A stretch of 64,000 nucleotides of DNA from Ramlibacter ginsenosidimutans (lineage in GTDB: Bacteria; Pseudomonadota; Gammaproteobacteria; Burkholderiales; Burkholderiaceae_C): NCBI RefSeq assembly GCF_016654015.1, contig NZ_JAEPWM010000006.1, positions 62,001 to 126,000 of the forward strand, read 5' to 3'. Shown here one piece after another: positions 35,076-43,472 of this stretch (positions within the stretch are counted from its first letter, which is position 1; the number at the start of each line of letters is the position of its first letter). A model generated the notes under the pieces. It did not search any database, was not told the DNA's origin, and saw only the letters and a list, made by a program, of their open reading frames with translations. The position numbers and the translations under genes were made by a program.

Positions 35076-36200
35076 ATGAGCTCACGCAATGCCATCGTTG
35101 CCGCCGTCGCGGCGTTTCTTGCGTCCTCCGCGGCCCTGTCGGCCGGCCCGACCGTGGTGAAGGGACCCGGCGAGAATCCCGGCTGCTTCAAGCCCTGGGA
35201 CGCCAGCACCAAGTACTTCCAGTGGCCGGCCAAGCCCGGCCCGTACCGGATCGCGCTGGCCAACGGCTTCGTCGGCAACACCTGGCGCATCCAGATGATC
35301 AAGATGGCCAAGGCCTACGCGGCGACGCCGGAGATGAAGTCCCAGATCAAGGAGTTCAAGATCGTCTCCACGGGCACGGACGTCGCCGCGCAGGTGGCCG
35401 CGATCGACAACTTCATCAACTCCGGCTACGACGCGATCATCACGATCGCCGTGAACCCCACCGCCTTCGGTCCGGTGATCAAGCGGGCCAATGCCAAGGG
35501 CGTGGTGCTCGTGCCCTTCGACAACGTGCTGGACACGAGCGACGTGATGATGGTCAACGAGGACCAGCTGGCCATGGGCGAGCAGTCGGGCGAATGGGTG
35601 GTGAACAACATCCCGTCGAAGTCCGGCAAGCTGCTGGAAGTGCGCGGCGTTCCCGGCAATTCGGTGGACCGCGACCGGCACCTGGGCTTCCGCAAGGTCG
35701 TCGAGGCGCCGGGCAACAAGTTCGAGGTCGTCGAGGTCGTGGGCAACTGGGACGACGGCACCGCCCAGAAGGCCGTCGCCGATGCGGTGGCCGTGCACAA
35801 GAACTTCGACGGCATGTTCGTGCAGGGCGGCTCCACCGGCGCCGTACGCGCGCTCATCGACGCCAAGCACAAGATGATCCCGGTCGCCGGCGAAGCCGAG
35901 AACGGCTTCCGCAAGCTGTGCGCCGAGCGCGCGAAGGACGGCCTCCTGTGCGCCTCGCTCGGGCAGTCGCCGGGCCTGGTGGCGATCTCGATGAAGGCGG
36001 CGGTCACGGCGCTGCAAGGCAAGGTGATGCCGCAGATGATCTCGGTGCCCATCCCCACGGCCACGCACCCGAACTTCAAGGCCAACGTCAACTACTTCCC
36101 CGAGCTGACGGACAACTTCTTCACCACCAACGACTTCCCGCCCTGCGGCGTGAACCTCAAGGCCACCGACATCATGTCGAAGGACGAGAAGAACAACTGA
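35076..36200 (+). CDS. Sugar ABC transporter substrate-binding protein
   Basis: A 374-residue exported protein from ATG 35076, with AAGGAG (35065-35070) at ideal distance. The signal peptide is MSSRNAIVAAVAAFLASSAALSAG. The mature protein has the Peripla_BP_4 (RbsB-type) fold: YRIALANGFVGNTWRIQMIKMAKAYAA, IDNFINSGYDAIITIAVNP, GVVLVPFDNVLDT, EVRGVPGNSVDRDRHLGFRKVV, FVQGGSTGAVRALIDA. It carries an N-terminal extension with a Cys (GCFKPWDASTKYFQW) not usual in RbsB. It is the first gene of a four-gene ABC operon. Confidence 0.92.
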   Translation: MSSRNAIVAAVAAFLASSAALSAGPTVVKGPGENPGCFKPWDASTKYFQWPAKPGPYRIALANGFVGNTWRIQMIKMAKAYAATPEMKSQIKEFKIVSTGTDVAAQVAAIDNFINSGYDAIITIAVNPTAFGPVIKRANAKGVVLVPFDNVLDTSDVMMVNEDQLAMGEQSGEWVVNNIPSKSGKLLEVRGVPGNSVDRDRHLGFRKVVEAPGNKFEVVEVVGNWDDGTAQKAVADAVAVHKNFDGMFVQGGSTGAVRALIDAKHKMIPVAGEAENGFRKLCAERAKDGLLCASLGQSPGLVAISMKAAVTALQGKVMPQMISVPIPTATHPNFKANVNYFPELTDNFFTTNDFPPCGVNLKATDIMSKDEKNN

Positions 36201-36211
36201 GGCACGCGGCC

Positions 36212-37723
36212 TTGGACCCCGTCCTGCAGCTCGTCGAGGTGTCCAAGCGCTATGGCGGGGTCCGCGCGCTTGCGCACGCGGACTTCGCCTGCACCGCCGG
36301 GCGCATCCACGCGCTGCTGGGCGAGAACGGCGCTGGCAAGTCCACGCTGATCAAGGTGATGGCGGGCGTGGTGCAGCCCGACGAGGGACGCATCGTGCTG
36401 CAGGGACGCGAGCGCCGTTTCGCGCATCCGCAGGAAGCGGTCTCCGCCGGCATCGCCTGCATCTTCCAGGAGCTCTCGCTGCTGCCGGACCTGAGCGTCG
36501 CCGACAACATCTGCATCACCAACCCGCCGCGGCGCTTCGGGCTGATCGATCGCAAGGAGCAGCGACGGCGCGCCGAGGCGGCGCTCGCGCGTGCGGGCGC
36601 GCAGGACATCCACCCGCTGGCGCCCGTGGCTGGCCTGCCGCTGTCGCGGCGGCAGCTCGTGGAGATCGCGAAGGCGCTGGCCCGCGACCCGAAGATCCTG
36701 ATCCTGGACGAGGCGACCTCGGCGCTGACGGCGGCCGACGTGCAGCGCGTCTTCGCGCTGCTGCGGCGGCTGCGCTCGGAAGGACTGGCAATCGTCTACA
36801 TCTCGCACCGCATGCCGGAAATCGCGGAACTGGCGGACGACTGCTCGGTGTTCCGCAACGGCACGCGCGTGGCCAGCTTCGAGGCCGGCACGCGCAGCGA
36901 CGCGCAGGTGCTGGAGATGATGATTGGCCGCGACATCGCGCACGCCTTCCCGCCCAAGCCGCCGCCGCCGGCGAACCAGCCGGCGCCCGTGCTGCAGACG
37001 CGGCGCCTCGGCTGGGCCGGGCGGCTGCACGACATCGACCTGGCGGTGCGCCCCGGCGAGATCGTGGGGCTCGGCGGCCTCGACGGCCAGGGGCAGCGCG
37101 AGCTGTTCCTGGCCTTGTTCGGCGTGCTGCGCGGCGTCACCGGCGAAGTGCGCATCGATGGCCTCCCCGCGCGCACGCGCGACCCGCGTGCAGCGAAGGC
37201 GCGCGCGCAGGGCATCGCGCTGGTGCCCGAGGACCGCAAGATGGACGGCCTGCTGCTGCCCATGTCCGTCAACGACAACCTCAGCCTCGCCGCCCTGGAC
37301 CGCTTCAGCCGCGCAGGCGTGCTGGTCGCCGCGGCCGAACGCGAAGCCGTGGGCGGCATGGTGCGGCGCCTCGCGATCAAGGTCGGCGACCCGGGCGATC
37401 CGGTCGCCACGCTGTCCGGCGGCAACCAGCAGAAGGTGGTGATCGGCAAATGGCTGCTGACGGCGCCGCGCATCCTGCTGCTGAACGATCCCACCCGCGG
37501 CATCGACGTGGGCACCAAGCAGGAGATCTACGCCTTGATCCGCGAGCTCGCCGCCGAAGGCGCGGCGGTGCTGCTGTATTCCACCGACTACGCGGAGCTG
37601 ATCGGCTGCTGCGACCGCGTCGCCGTGTTCTACGGCGGCCGCATCGTGCGCTGGCTGCAAGGCGATGCGCTTACGGAACGCGCGCTGGTCGCCAGCGCGC
37701 TGGACCTGCAGGAGGCGGCATGA
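36212..37723 (+). CDS. Sugar ABC transporter ATP-binding protein (RbsA type, two NBDs)
   Basis: A 503-residue tandem ATPase. The start is probably TTG 36212 (LDPVLQLVEVSKRYGGVRAL); GTG 36239 is an alternative. The first domain has Walker A GENGAGKST, the signature-like PLSRRQLVEIAKAL (Gly of LSGGQ replaced), and Walker B ILILDEATSAL. The second has a degenerate Walker A (LGGLDGQGQRELF), a full signature LSGGNQQKVVIGKWL and a Walker B reading LLLNDPTRGID, with Asp-Glu replaced by Asn-Asp. This asymmetry, one active site altered, is partly typical of RbsA/MglA. Its stop overlaps the permease start (ATGA). Confidence 0.92.
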   Translation: MDPVLQLVEVSKRYGGVRALAHADFACTAGRIHALLGENGAGKSTLIKVMAGVVQPDEGRIVLQGRERRFAHPQEAVSAGIACIFQELSLLPDLSVADNICITNPPRRFGLIDRKEQRRRAEAALARAGAQDIHPLAPVAGLPLSRRQLVEIAKALARDPKILILDEATSALTAADVQRVFALLRRLRSEGLAIVYISHRMPEIAELADDCSVFRNGTRVASFEAGTRSDAQVLEMMIGRDIAHAFPPKPPPPANQPAPVLQTRRLGWAGRLHDIDLAVRPGEIVGLGGLDGQGQRELFLALFGVLRGVTGEVRIDGLPARTRDPRAAKARAQGIALVPEDRKMDGLLLPMSVNDNLSLAALDRFSRAGVLVAAAEREAVGGMVRRLAIKVGDPGDPVATLSGGNQQKVVIGKWLLTAPRILLLNDPTRGIDVGTKQEIYALIRELAAEGAAVLLYSTDYAELIGCCDRVAVFYGGRIVRWLQGDALTERALVASALDLQEAA

Positions 37724-38706
37724 CACGGTTGGAGTGGCAGTACCGGCTGCGCGAACAGCGCGCCACGATGGCGGCCGTGGCACTGTTCGTGGTCCTGTTT
37801 GCGCTCTACATCGGCAAGCACCCGGTCGGCTGGGACGCCGCCGTGCTCACGACGGCCGCGAACAAGGGCGTGCTGCTGGCGGTGGCCGCGATGGCGCAGA
37901 CGCTGCCGGTGCTCACGGGCGGCATCGACCTGTCGGTGGGCATGGTGTTCGTGCTGGCGAACTGCCTGGCCTCGCACCTGGTCGTGGGCTCGGGCTGGCA
38001 TGCTGCGCTTGGCGTCGCCGCGGTGCTGGCGACGGGTGCCGCCTGCGGACTGGTGAACGGATTCATCATCGTCTACGGACGGCTGCAGCCGATCATCACG
38101 ACGCTTGCCACCGGGATCGTGTACTTCGGCCTGGCGCTGGGACTGCGGCCCGTGCCCGGCGGCGACGTCCACGCCGGCGTGGCGGAGGCGCTGACCGGCT
38201 CGCTGCCGGGCGCCGTGCCCAGCATGCTGCTGGTGTTGCTCGCGGTGGTGCTGCTCGTCTGGCTGCCTTACCGCCGCTCGGTGCTCGGGCGCGCGGCCCT
38301 CGCCATCGGCTCCTCGGAGACGGCCAGCTACATGTCCGGCGTGGCGATGGGCCGGACCATCCTGCTCACGTACACCCTGGCCGGCCTGCTCGCCGCGATC
38401 GGCGGCCTCCTGCTCACCTTCGTCACGTTCTCGGGCGAGGCTTCGTCGGCCATCGGCGGCGTCTACACGCTCAACTCCATCGCGGCGGTGGTGATCGGCG
38501 GTGTCTCGCTCGCAGGGGGCAGTGGCAGCGCCGTCGGCGCGATCTTCGGCGCCTTCGCATTGCGCACCATTGGCGACCTGCTGTTCGTGTTCGACTTCGA
38601 GCCCTTGTGGCAGCCGCTGTTCCAGGGCGTGATCCTGCTGGTCGCCGTGAGCGTCGGCTCCATCCGCCTGCTGCGCGTGGGCAACCGGCTCGCGCTCTTC
38701 CGCTGA
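37720..38706 (+). CDS. Sugar ABC transporter permease 1 (RbsC family)
   Basis: A 328-residue membrane protein from ATG 37720, overlapping the ATPase stop by 4 nt. About 8-10 helices. The RbsC family motifs LPVLTGGIDLSVGMVFVLANCLASHLV and GLVNGFIIVYGRLQPIITTLATG are present, and the C-terminal GVYTLNSIAAVVIGGVSLAGGSGSAVGAIFGAF carries the family's EAA-like interaction loop. It forms a heterodimer with the second permease. Confidence 0.94.
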   Translation: MTRLEWQYRLREQRATMAAVALFVVLFALYIGKHPVGWDAAVLTTAANKGVLLAVAAMAQTLPVLTGGIDLSVGMVFVLANCLASHLVVGSGWHAALGVAAVLATGAACGLVNGFIIVYGRLQPIITTLATGIVYFGLALGLRPVPGGDVHAGVAEALTGSLPGAVPSMLLVLLAVVLLVWLPYRRSVLGRAALAIGSSETASYMSGVAMGRTILLTYTLAGLLAAIGGLLLTFVTFSGEASSAIGGVYTLNSIAAVVIGGVSLAGGSGSAVGAIFGAFALRTIGDLLFVFDFEPLWQPLFQGVILLVAVSVGSIRLLRVGNRLALFR

Positions 38707-38711
38707 AACCG

Positions 38712-39680
38712 ATGACGACGATCGCCTTGCGCATGCGCAGCTCCCGCCACCTGCCGGTGCTGGCAGGGGCCGCATGCACGCTGGTGCTGCTGCTGGTGGG
38801 CAGCCTCTACTCGCGCAACTTCCTCTCGCCCGAGTACCTGCTGCTGCAGCTGCAGATCGCGTCCTTCCTCGGCATCATCGCGACCGGCGCGATGCTCGTC
38901 ATCCTGCTGGGCGGCATCGACCTGTCGGTGCCCTGGCTCGTGACGGTAGGCGGCATGATGTCGGCCGCGGCCGCAGGCTGGTGGCACGGGCAGGGCGCAG
39001 CGATCGCGATTCCCTTTGGCATCCTCTGCGGCGCGCTGCTGGGCCTGCTGAACGGGATCGGCGTCGCCTACCTGCGCGTGCCCTCGATGATCTTCACCCT
39101 CGGCATGAACGCCGTCGCCCAGGGACTCATCGTCGTGCACACGGGCGGCTTCGCGCCGCAGGACCGCGCCACACCCGCGATGCACCTGGTCGCGACGGGG
39201 CGCTCCTTCCTCGGCATTCCCAACGCCTTGCTGGTCTGGGCGGTGGTGGGCGCGGGCGCCTTGTTCCTCCTGCACCGGACCGCGTTCGGGCGCGCGGTGT
39301 ACGCCGTCGGCAACCGTGAGCGCGCGGCCTATCTTTCAGGCATTGCCACGCGCCGCGTCACCTTGCTCTGCTTCGTGATCGCCGGCGCGTGTTCGGCGGC
39401 CGCCGGCGTGCTGCTCACCGGCTATTCCACGAAGGCCTACCAGGCCATGGGCGATGCGTACCAGCTGCCCGCCATCGCCGCGGTGGTGCTGGGCGGCACC
39501 CACATCCTCGGGGGACGCGGTTCCTACCTGGGGACCGTCGTGGGTGTCGTGCTGGTCACGCTGCTGCAATCCATCCTCTCCGTGATGCAGATCCCGGAGA
39601 TGGGCCGCCAGGTGGCCTACGGCCTGGTGATCATCGCGATGCTGCTGGTGTACGGCCGAGGGCGCCGGCACGCGGCTTGA
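38712..39680 (+). CDS. Sugar ABC transporter permease 2 (RbsC family)
   Basis: A 322-residue RbsC-type permease, 5 nt after permease 1. Motifs: GAMLVILLGGIDLSVPWLVTVGGMMSAAAAG, LLGLLNGIGVAYLRVPSMIFTLGMNAVAQG, and QLPAIAAVVLGGTHILGGRGSYLGTVVGVVLV. Two distinct permeases instead of one are typical of several uncharacterised pentose/polyol importers. The lactonase gene follows 10 nt later. Confidence 0.94.
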   Translation: MTTIALRMRSSRHLPVLAGAACTLVLLLVGSLYSRNFLSPEYLLLQLQIASFLGIIATGAMLVILLGGIDLSVPWLVTVGGMMSAAAAGWWHGQGAAIAIPFGILCGALLGLLNGIGVAYLRVPSMIFTLGMNAVAQGLIVVHTGGFAPQDRATPAMHLVATGRSFLGIPNALLVWAVVGAGALFLLHRTAFGRAVYAVGNRERAAYLSGIATRRVTLLCFVIAGACSAAAGVLLTGYSTKAYQAMGDAYQLPAIAAVVLGGTHILGGRGSYLGTVVGVVLVTLLQSILSVMQIPEMGRQVAYGLVIIAMLLVYGRGRRHAA

Positions 39681-39690
39681 GGAGGCCTTC

Positions 39691-40638
39691 ATGGCGATCG
39701 AACTCACGTCCAGTTTCGAAGTCATCGACGAGCGCTTCCGCGCGCTGGCGTTCGGCAACGTGCACCTGGAACGCCTGTACACGGGTTGCCGCTGGGCCGA
39801 GGGACCGGCGTGGTTCGCCGCCGGCCGCTACCTGGTCTGGTCCGACATCCCGAACGACCGCATGCTGCGCTGGGACGAGACCGACGGCTCGGTGTCCGTG
39901 TTCCGCCAGCCGGCGATGAACACGAACGGGCACACGGTGGACCTGCAAGGCCGGCTGGTGTCCTGCGAGCACCGGGGCCGCTGCGTCTCGCGCACGGAGC
40001 ACGACGGCACGCGCACGGTGCTGGCCGAGCGCTTCGAAGGCAAGCGCTTCAACTCGCCCAACGACCTGGTCGTGAAGTCGGACGGCAGCATCTGGTTCTC
40101 CGATCCGAGCTACGGGATCGACAGCGACTACGAAGGCGATGCCGCTCCCGGCGAACTGGGCGAATGCTGCCTCTATCGCATCGACGGCGACTCCGGTGCG
40201 GTGAGCCGGGTGGCGACCGGCTTCGTGCAGCCGAACGGGCTGGCCTTCTCGCCCGACGAGCGCTGGCTCTATGTGGCGGACACGGGGGCGACGCACGTCG
40301 CGGGGGGACCACGGCACATCCGCCGCTTCCAGGTGAAGGAGGGCGGCCGCGCGCTTGCGGGCGGCGAGGTGTGGGCGCAATGCGGTGCCGGTCTCTTCGA
40401 CGGCTTCCGCGTCGACGTGCATGGCCACGTCTGGACCAGCGCCGGCGACGGCGTGCATTGCTACGCGCCGGACGGTGTGCTTCTCGGCAAGGTGCGCGTG
40501 CCCGAGGCCGTCGCCAACGTGTGCTTCGGCGGGCCCAAGCTGAATCGCCTGTTCATCTGCGCGACGAGCTCGCTGTACTCGGTGTACCTGAACACGCGGG
40601 CCGTGCCGCGGCCTAGGACGACTTGGCCAGCAGCGTGA
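39691..40638 (+). CDS. SMP-30/gluconolactonase-family sugar lactonase
   Basis: A 315-residue six-bladed beta-propeller. Features include the metal/substrate Glu in GCRWAEGPAWFAAGRYLVWSDIPNDRML, the Asn in RFNSPNDLVVKSDGSIWFSDPSYGID, and the Asp-containing GLAFSPDERWLYVADTG. This family hydrolyses aldonolactones. It lies 10 nt after the sugar permease, implying import of an aldose whose lactone is opened here; the dehydrogenase is not in this operon. Its 3' end overlaps the convergent ABM-domain gene by 26 nt. Confidence 0.92.
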   Translation: MAIELTSSFEVIDERFRALAFGNVHLERLYTGCRWAEGPAWFAAGRYLVWSDIPNDRMLRWDETDGSVSVFRQPAMNTNGHTVDLQGRLVSCEHRGRCVSRTEHDGTRTVLAERFEGKRFNSPNDLVVKSDGSIWFSDPSYGIDSDYEGDAAPGELGECCLYRIDGDSGAVSRVATGFVQPNGLAFSPDERWLYVADTGATHVAGGPRHIRRFQVKEGGRALAGGEVWAQCGAGLFDGFRVDVHGHVWTSAGDGVHCYAPDGVLLGKVRVPEAVANVCFGGPKLNRLFICATSSLYSVYLNTRAVPRPRTTWPAA

Positions 40639-40915
40639 AGTGCTCCACCACCGGCGGCTGCGCGAAGAACGGCCCCACGATGCTGCGCCATTGCGCGAAC
40701 AGCGGGCTTTGGCGGAAGCCCACGGTATGCGCCTCCAGCGTGTCCCAGAAGATCTGCAGGATGTAGCGCTCGGGGGATTCGATGCCCTTGTTCACCTTCC
40801 AGCCGCGCATGCCCTCCGCGTGGGCAGCGACCGTGCGCAGTCCGCGTTCGATGGCTTCGTCAAAGGCGGCCTGCTGGCCGGGTCGGATGCGGATGTCGGC
40901 GACTTCGAGGATCAT
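40613..40915 (-). CDS. Antibiotic-biosynthesis-monooxygenase (ABM) domain protein
   Basis: A 100-residue dimeric alpha/beta-barrel protein from ATG 40915 (MILEVADIRIRPGQQAAFDEAIERGLRTVAAHAEGMRGWKVNKG...QIFWDTLEAHTVGFRQSPLFAQWRSIVGPFFAQPPVVEHF). The ABM fold occurs in small monooxygenases and in accessory stress proteins; no cofactor-binding residues can be assigned. It is convergent with the lactonase gene, with 26 nt of coding overlap. It has no co-directional neighbour. Confidence 0.8.
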   Translation of the reverse strand: MILEVADIRIRPGQQAAFDEAIERGLRTVAAHAEGMRGWKVNKGIESPERYILQIFWDTLEAHTVGFRQSPLFAQWRSIVGPFFAQPPVVEHFTLLAKSS

Positions 40916-41008
40916 GCGGTTCTCCTTGGCAGTCGCGCAGTCTAGCCGTAAGCTCGTCACGCTCCGCGCGCGTTCCGGGGCGATTCGCCAGCAGCTTCAG
41001 GAGATGCC

Positions 41009-41656
41009 ATGAGACAGATCGCACTTGCCTTGGCCGCAGCCGCCTTGCTCGCGTCGTGCGCGGACACGGGCGCGCCCATGAGCGACACCACGAAGAGCAC
41101 CTTGATCGGCACCGGCATCGGCGCGCTCGCCGGAGCGGCCATCGGCGGCAATGCGAAAGGCGCCGTGATCGGCGGCGCTGTGGGCGCGGCCGGGGGCTAC
41201 GGCTGGTCCAAGTACATGGAGAACAAGAAGGCGCAGATGCAGCAGGCGACCGCAGGCAGCGGCGTGAACGTCGTGCAGACGCCCGACAACCAGCTGAAGC
41301 TCGAAGTGCCCAGCGACATCTCGTTCGCAGTCGGCCGCGCGGACATCAACCCGCGGCTGCGTCCCATCCTCGACCAGTTCGCCAGCGGCCTCGGCGGGCA
41401 GGCCAACACCGAAGTGCGCATCGTCGGCCACACCGACAACACCGGCGGCGACGCCCTCAATGACAGGCTTTCGCTTGAGCGCGCCGAGTCGGTCAAGAAC
41501 TACCTGGTGGACCGGGGCGTGCGCGCCGACAGCATCCAGGTGGCGGGCCGCGGCGAACGCGAACCGGTGGCCGACAACAGCACGGAAGCCGGCCGCGCAA
41601 GGAACCGGCGGGTGGAGATCTTCCTGGGCGAGCGGGCGAACGTGTCGTCGCGTTGA
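41009..41656 (+). CDS. OmpA-family outer-membrane lipoprotein
   Basis: A 215-residue protein with a lipobox (MRQIALALAAAALLASCADTG; modified Cys near residue 17). A glycine-zipper segment follows (LIGTGIGALAGAAIGGNAKGAVIGGAVGAAGGYGW, residues ~31-66). The C-terminal OmpA domain (VPSDISFAVGRADINPRLRPILDQFA...VRIVGHTDNTGGDALNDRLSLERAESVKNYLVDRGV...GRAENR-type ARNRRVEIFL) binds peptidoglycan; the key Asp/Arg pair TDN...ARNRR is present. YiaD-like. It tethers the outer membrane to the wall. Confidence 0.93.
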   Translation: MRQIALALAAAALLASCADTGAPMSDTTKSTLIGTGIGALAGAAIGGNAKGAVIGGAVGAAGGYGWSKYMENKKAQMQQATAGSGVNVVQTPDNQLKLEVPSDISFAVGRADINPRLRPILDQFASGLGGQANTEVRIVGHTDNTGGDALNDRLSLERAESVKNYLVDRGVRADSIQVAGRGEREPVADNSTEAGRARNRRVEIFLGERANVSSR

Positions 41657-41667
41657 AGCGCAGACTG

Positions 41668-41991
41668 CTAGTGCTGCGTCGCCGGCAGGTCGACGGTCAG
41701 TCCGTCGAGCGCCGGCGCGAGTTCGATCTGGCAACTCAGTCGGCTGTTCGCCTGGCGCGGCGCCGCGGTGAATTCCAGCATGCCCAGCTCGTCGTCCTGC
41801 GGGGGCGGCAGTTGCGCGGCGAAGGGTTCGCGGACATACACGTGGCAGGTCGCGCAGGTGAGCAGGCCGCCGCAGTCCGCCTCGATGCGGCGCACGTTCG
41901 CAGCGACCGCGGCCTGCATGAGGCTTTCGCCGGGTTTCGCTTCCAGGGTGGTTTCGGCGCCGTCCGGGGCCACGAGGTGGATCCTGATCAT
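41668..41991 (-). CDS. 2Fe-2S ferredoxin
   Basis: A 107-residue plant/adrenodoxin-like ferredoxin from ATG 41991. Cluster ligands: the Cys in RIEADCGGLLTCATCHVYV (Cys-X5-Cys-X2-Cys) plus the distal Cys in NSRLSCQIELAPALDGL. It is the last gene of the five-gene Rieske operon, 2 nt after the glutamine-synthetase-like stop. It is the obvious electron donor to the Rieske oxygenase; the reductase that recharges it is not encoded here. Confidence 0.92.
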   Translation of the reverse strand: MIRIHLVAPDGAETTLEAKPGESLMQAAVAANVRRIEADCGGLLTCATCHVYVREPFAAQLPPPQDDELGMLEFTAAPRQANSRLSCQIELAPALDGLTVDLPATQH

Positions 41992-41993
41992 GC

Positions 41994-43472
41994 TCAGAGG
42001 CGGGCGAAGTACTCGCGCCGCTGGAATTCGTCCGGGTCCTCGGCGGCGGCGAAGCGCTGCTGCTCGGACCGCTTGATGCGGGTGTAGTAGTCGACGAAGC
42101 CGCGGCCGAAGGCATCGCAGAGCACCGTGTCCTGCTCGAGCGCCGACAGCGCATCGCCCAGGCTGGTGGGCAGGGATTCGCCCTGGCCGGCGTAGGGTGC
42201 ATCGGTGGCGCGCGGCGCCCGCAGTGCGCGGGCGATGCCGTCCAGGCCGGCGTGCACCTGCGATGCGAAGTAGAGGTACGGATTGGCGGCCGGCTCGCCG
42301 ATGCGGTTCTCGATGCGCGTCGCCGCGTCGCCGCAGCCGCCGATCACGCGCAGCAGCGCGCCGCGGTTGTCGCGGCCCCACAGCACGGACTGCGGCGCCA
42401 GCGCATTCGGGCGGAAGCGGCCGAAGCCATTGGCGGTCGGCGTGCAGAACACGGTCGTGCCGCGCGCGTGCGCGAGCAGGCCGGCGAGATAGTGCTCGCC
42501 GAGGTCCGACAGCGTGTGCGCCGCATCCGAGGAATCGGTGCCGGCTTTCGGCACGTCGCGCTGGAAGGCGTTGCGCCCGGTGCCAGCGTCGCACAGCGAC
42601 TGGTGCAGGTGCCAGCCGCTCGACATGATGTTGGGGAAGGGCGGGCGGCACATGAAGCTCGCGTGGTAGCCCGCACGCCGCAGCGCCATCTTCACGGCAT
42701 TGCGGAACAGCACCATGTTGTCCGCGGCGGCGAGGGCGTCCGTCGCCTCGAACACCGCTTCCACCTGGCTGGGCCCCAGTTCGATCTCCAGCGACAGCAG
42801 CGGCAGGCCGAGCGCCTGCGCCGTGTGCTGCACGATGCGCATAGGCTCCTCCGCCTGGTCGTACCAGCCTTCGGCCAGCAGGTTGTAGCCGGGATGCACG
42901 AGGCTCACCGCCGGCGCCGGCGGCGGCCACGCGGACTGCATTGGATCCAGCGCGGGCTGCGTGTCCTGCAGCTTGTAGATGTGGAACTCCACCTCCAGCC
43001 CGCACTTCAGGGTGAAGCCCGCCTCGGCCAGCCGCGCGAGCGCGCGCTGCAGCACGCGCCGCGTGTCCAGCTCCACCGGCGTGCCGTCCTCGAACCAGGG
43101 CTGCGCGCGCAACCAGCCGGTGGCGGGCGTCCAGGGCAGCTGGCGGAAACTGTCCGGGTCGGCGAGCAGCAGCAGGTTGTTGGCGAAGCCGAAGCCAGGC
43201 AGGCTGGCGGTGCCACCCGGCTCGAACACCTTGAACGCAGTCCGGTCCGAGGTGTCCTTGAGCAGCAGCGTGCTGACCAGGCCCACGCCTTCGCGCAGTG
43301 CGCGTTCGGCCGCCGCGGCCACCAGCGTCTTGCCGCGCAACACGCCGTGCTGGTCGCACCAGGCGAAGCGCACGAGTTCCAGGCCTTGCCCGGAAATGAG
43401 CCGGCCCAGGCGCTGCACGGCCTGCTCGCGCGCGGCGTCGTGGATGCCGCAGCGTTGCGCGAACGAACTCAC
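41994..43472 (-). CDS. Glutamine-synthetase-like gamma-glutamyl/amide ligase
   Basis: A 492-residue GS-fold protein from GTG 43472, overlapping the Rieske gene stop by 4 nt (GTGA). GS features: FAWCDQHGVLRGKTL (beta-grasp), KCGLEVEFHIYKL (catalytic Glu pair), EIELGPSQVEAVFEATDALAAADNMVLFRN, SSGWHLHQSL (the GS His loop), and RIENRIGEPAANPYLYFASQVHAGLDG. The canonical NSYKRL region is replaced by NGFGRFRPNALAPQ, so it is unlikely to be housekeeping GlnA. Relatives ligate glutamate or other acids to amines (for example gamma-glutamylanilide or gamma-glutamylputrescine synthases). Substrate unknown. Confidence 0.85.
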   Translation of the reverse strand: MSSFAQRCGIHDAAREQAVQRLGRLISGQGLELVRFAWCDQHGVLRGKTLVAAAAERALREGVGLVSTLLLKDTSDRTAFKVFEPGGTASLPGFGFANNLLLLADPDSFRQLPWTPATGWLRAQPWFEDGTPVELDTRRVLQRALARLAEAGFTLKCGLEVEFHIYKLQDTQPALDPMQSAWPPPAPAVSLVHPGYNLLAEGWYDQAEEPMRIVQHTAQALGLPLLSLEIELGPSQVEAVFEATDALAAADNMVLFRNAVKMALRRAGYHASFMCRPPFPNIMSSGWHLHQSLCDAGTGRNAFQRDVPKAGTDSSDAAHTLSDLGEHYLAGLLAHARGTTVFCTPTANGFGRFRPNALAPQSVLWGRDNRGALLRVIGGCGDAATRIENRIGEPAANPYLYFASQVHAGLDGIARALRAPRATDAPYAGQGESLPTSLGDALSALEQDTVLCDAFGRGFVDYYTRIKRSEQQRFAAAEDPDEFQRREYFARL

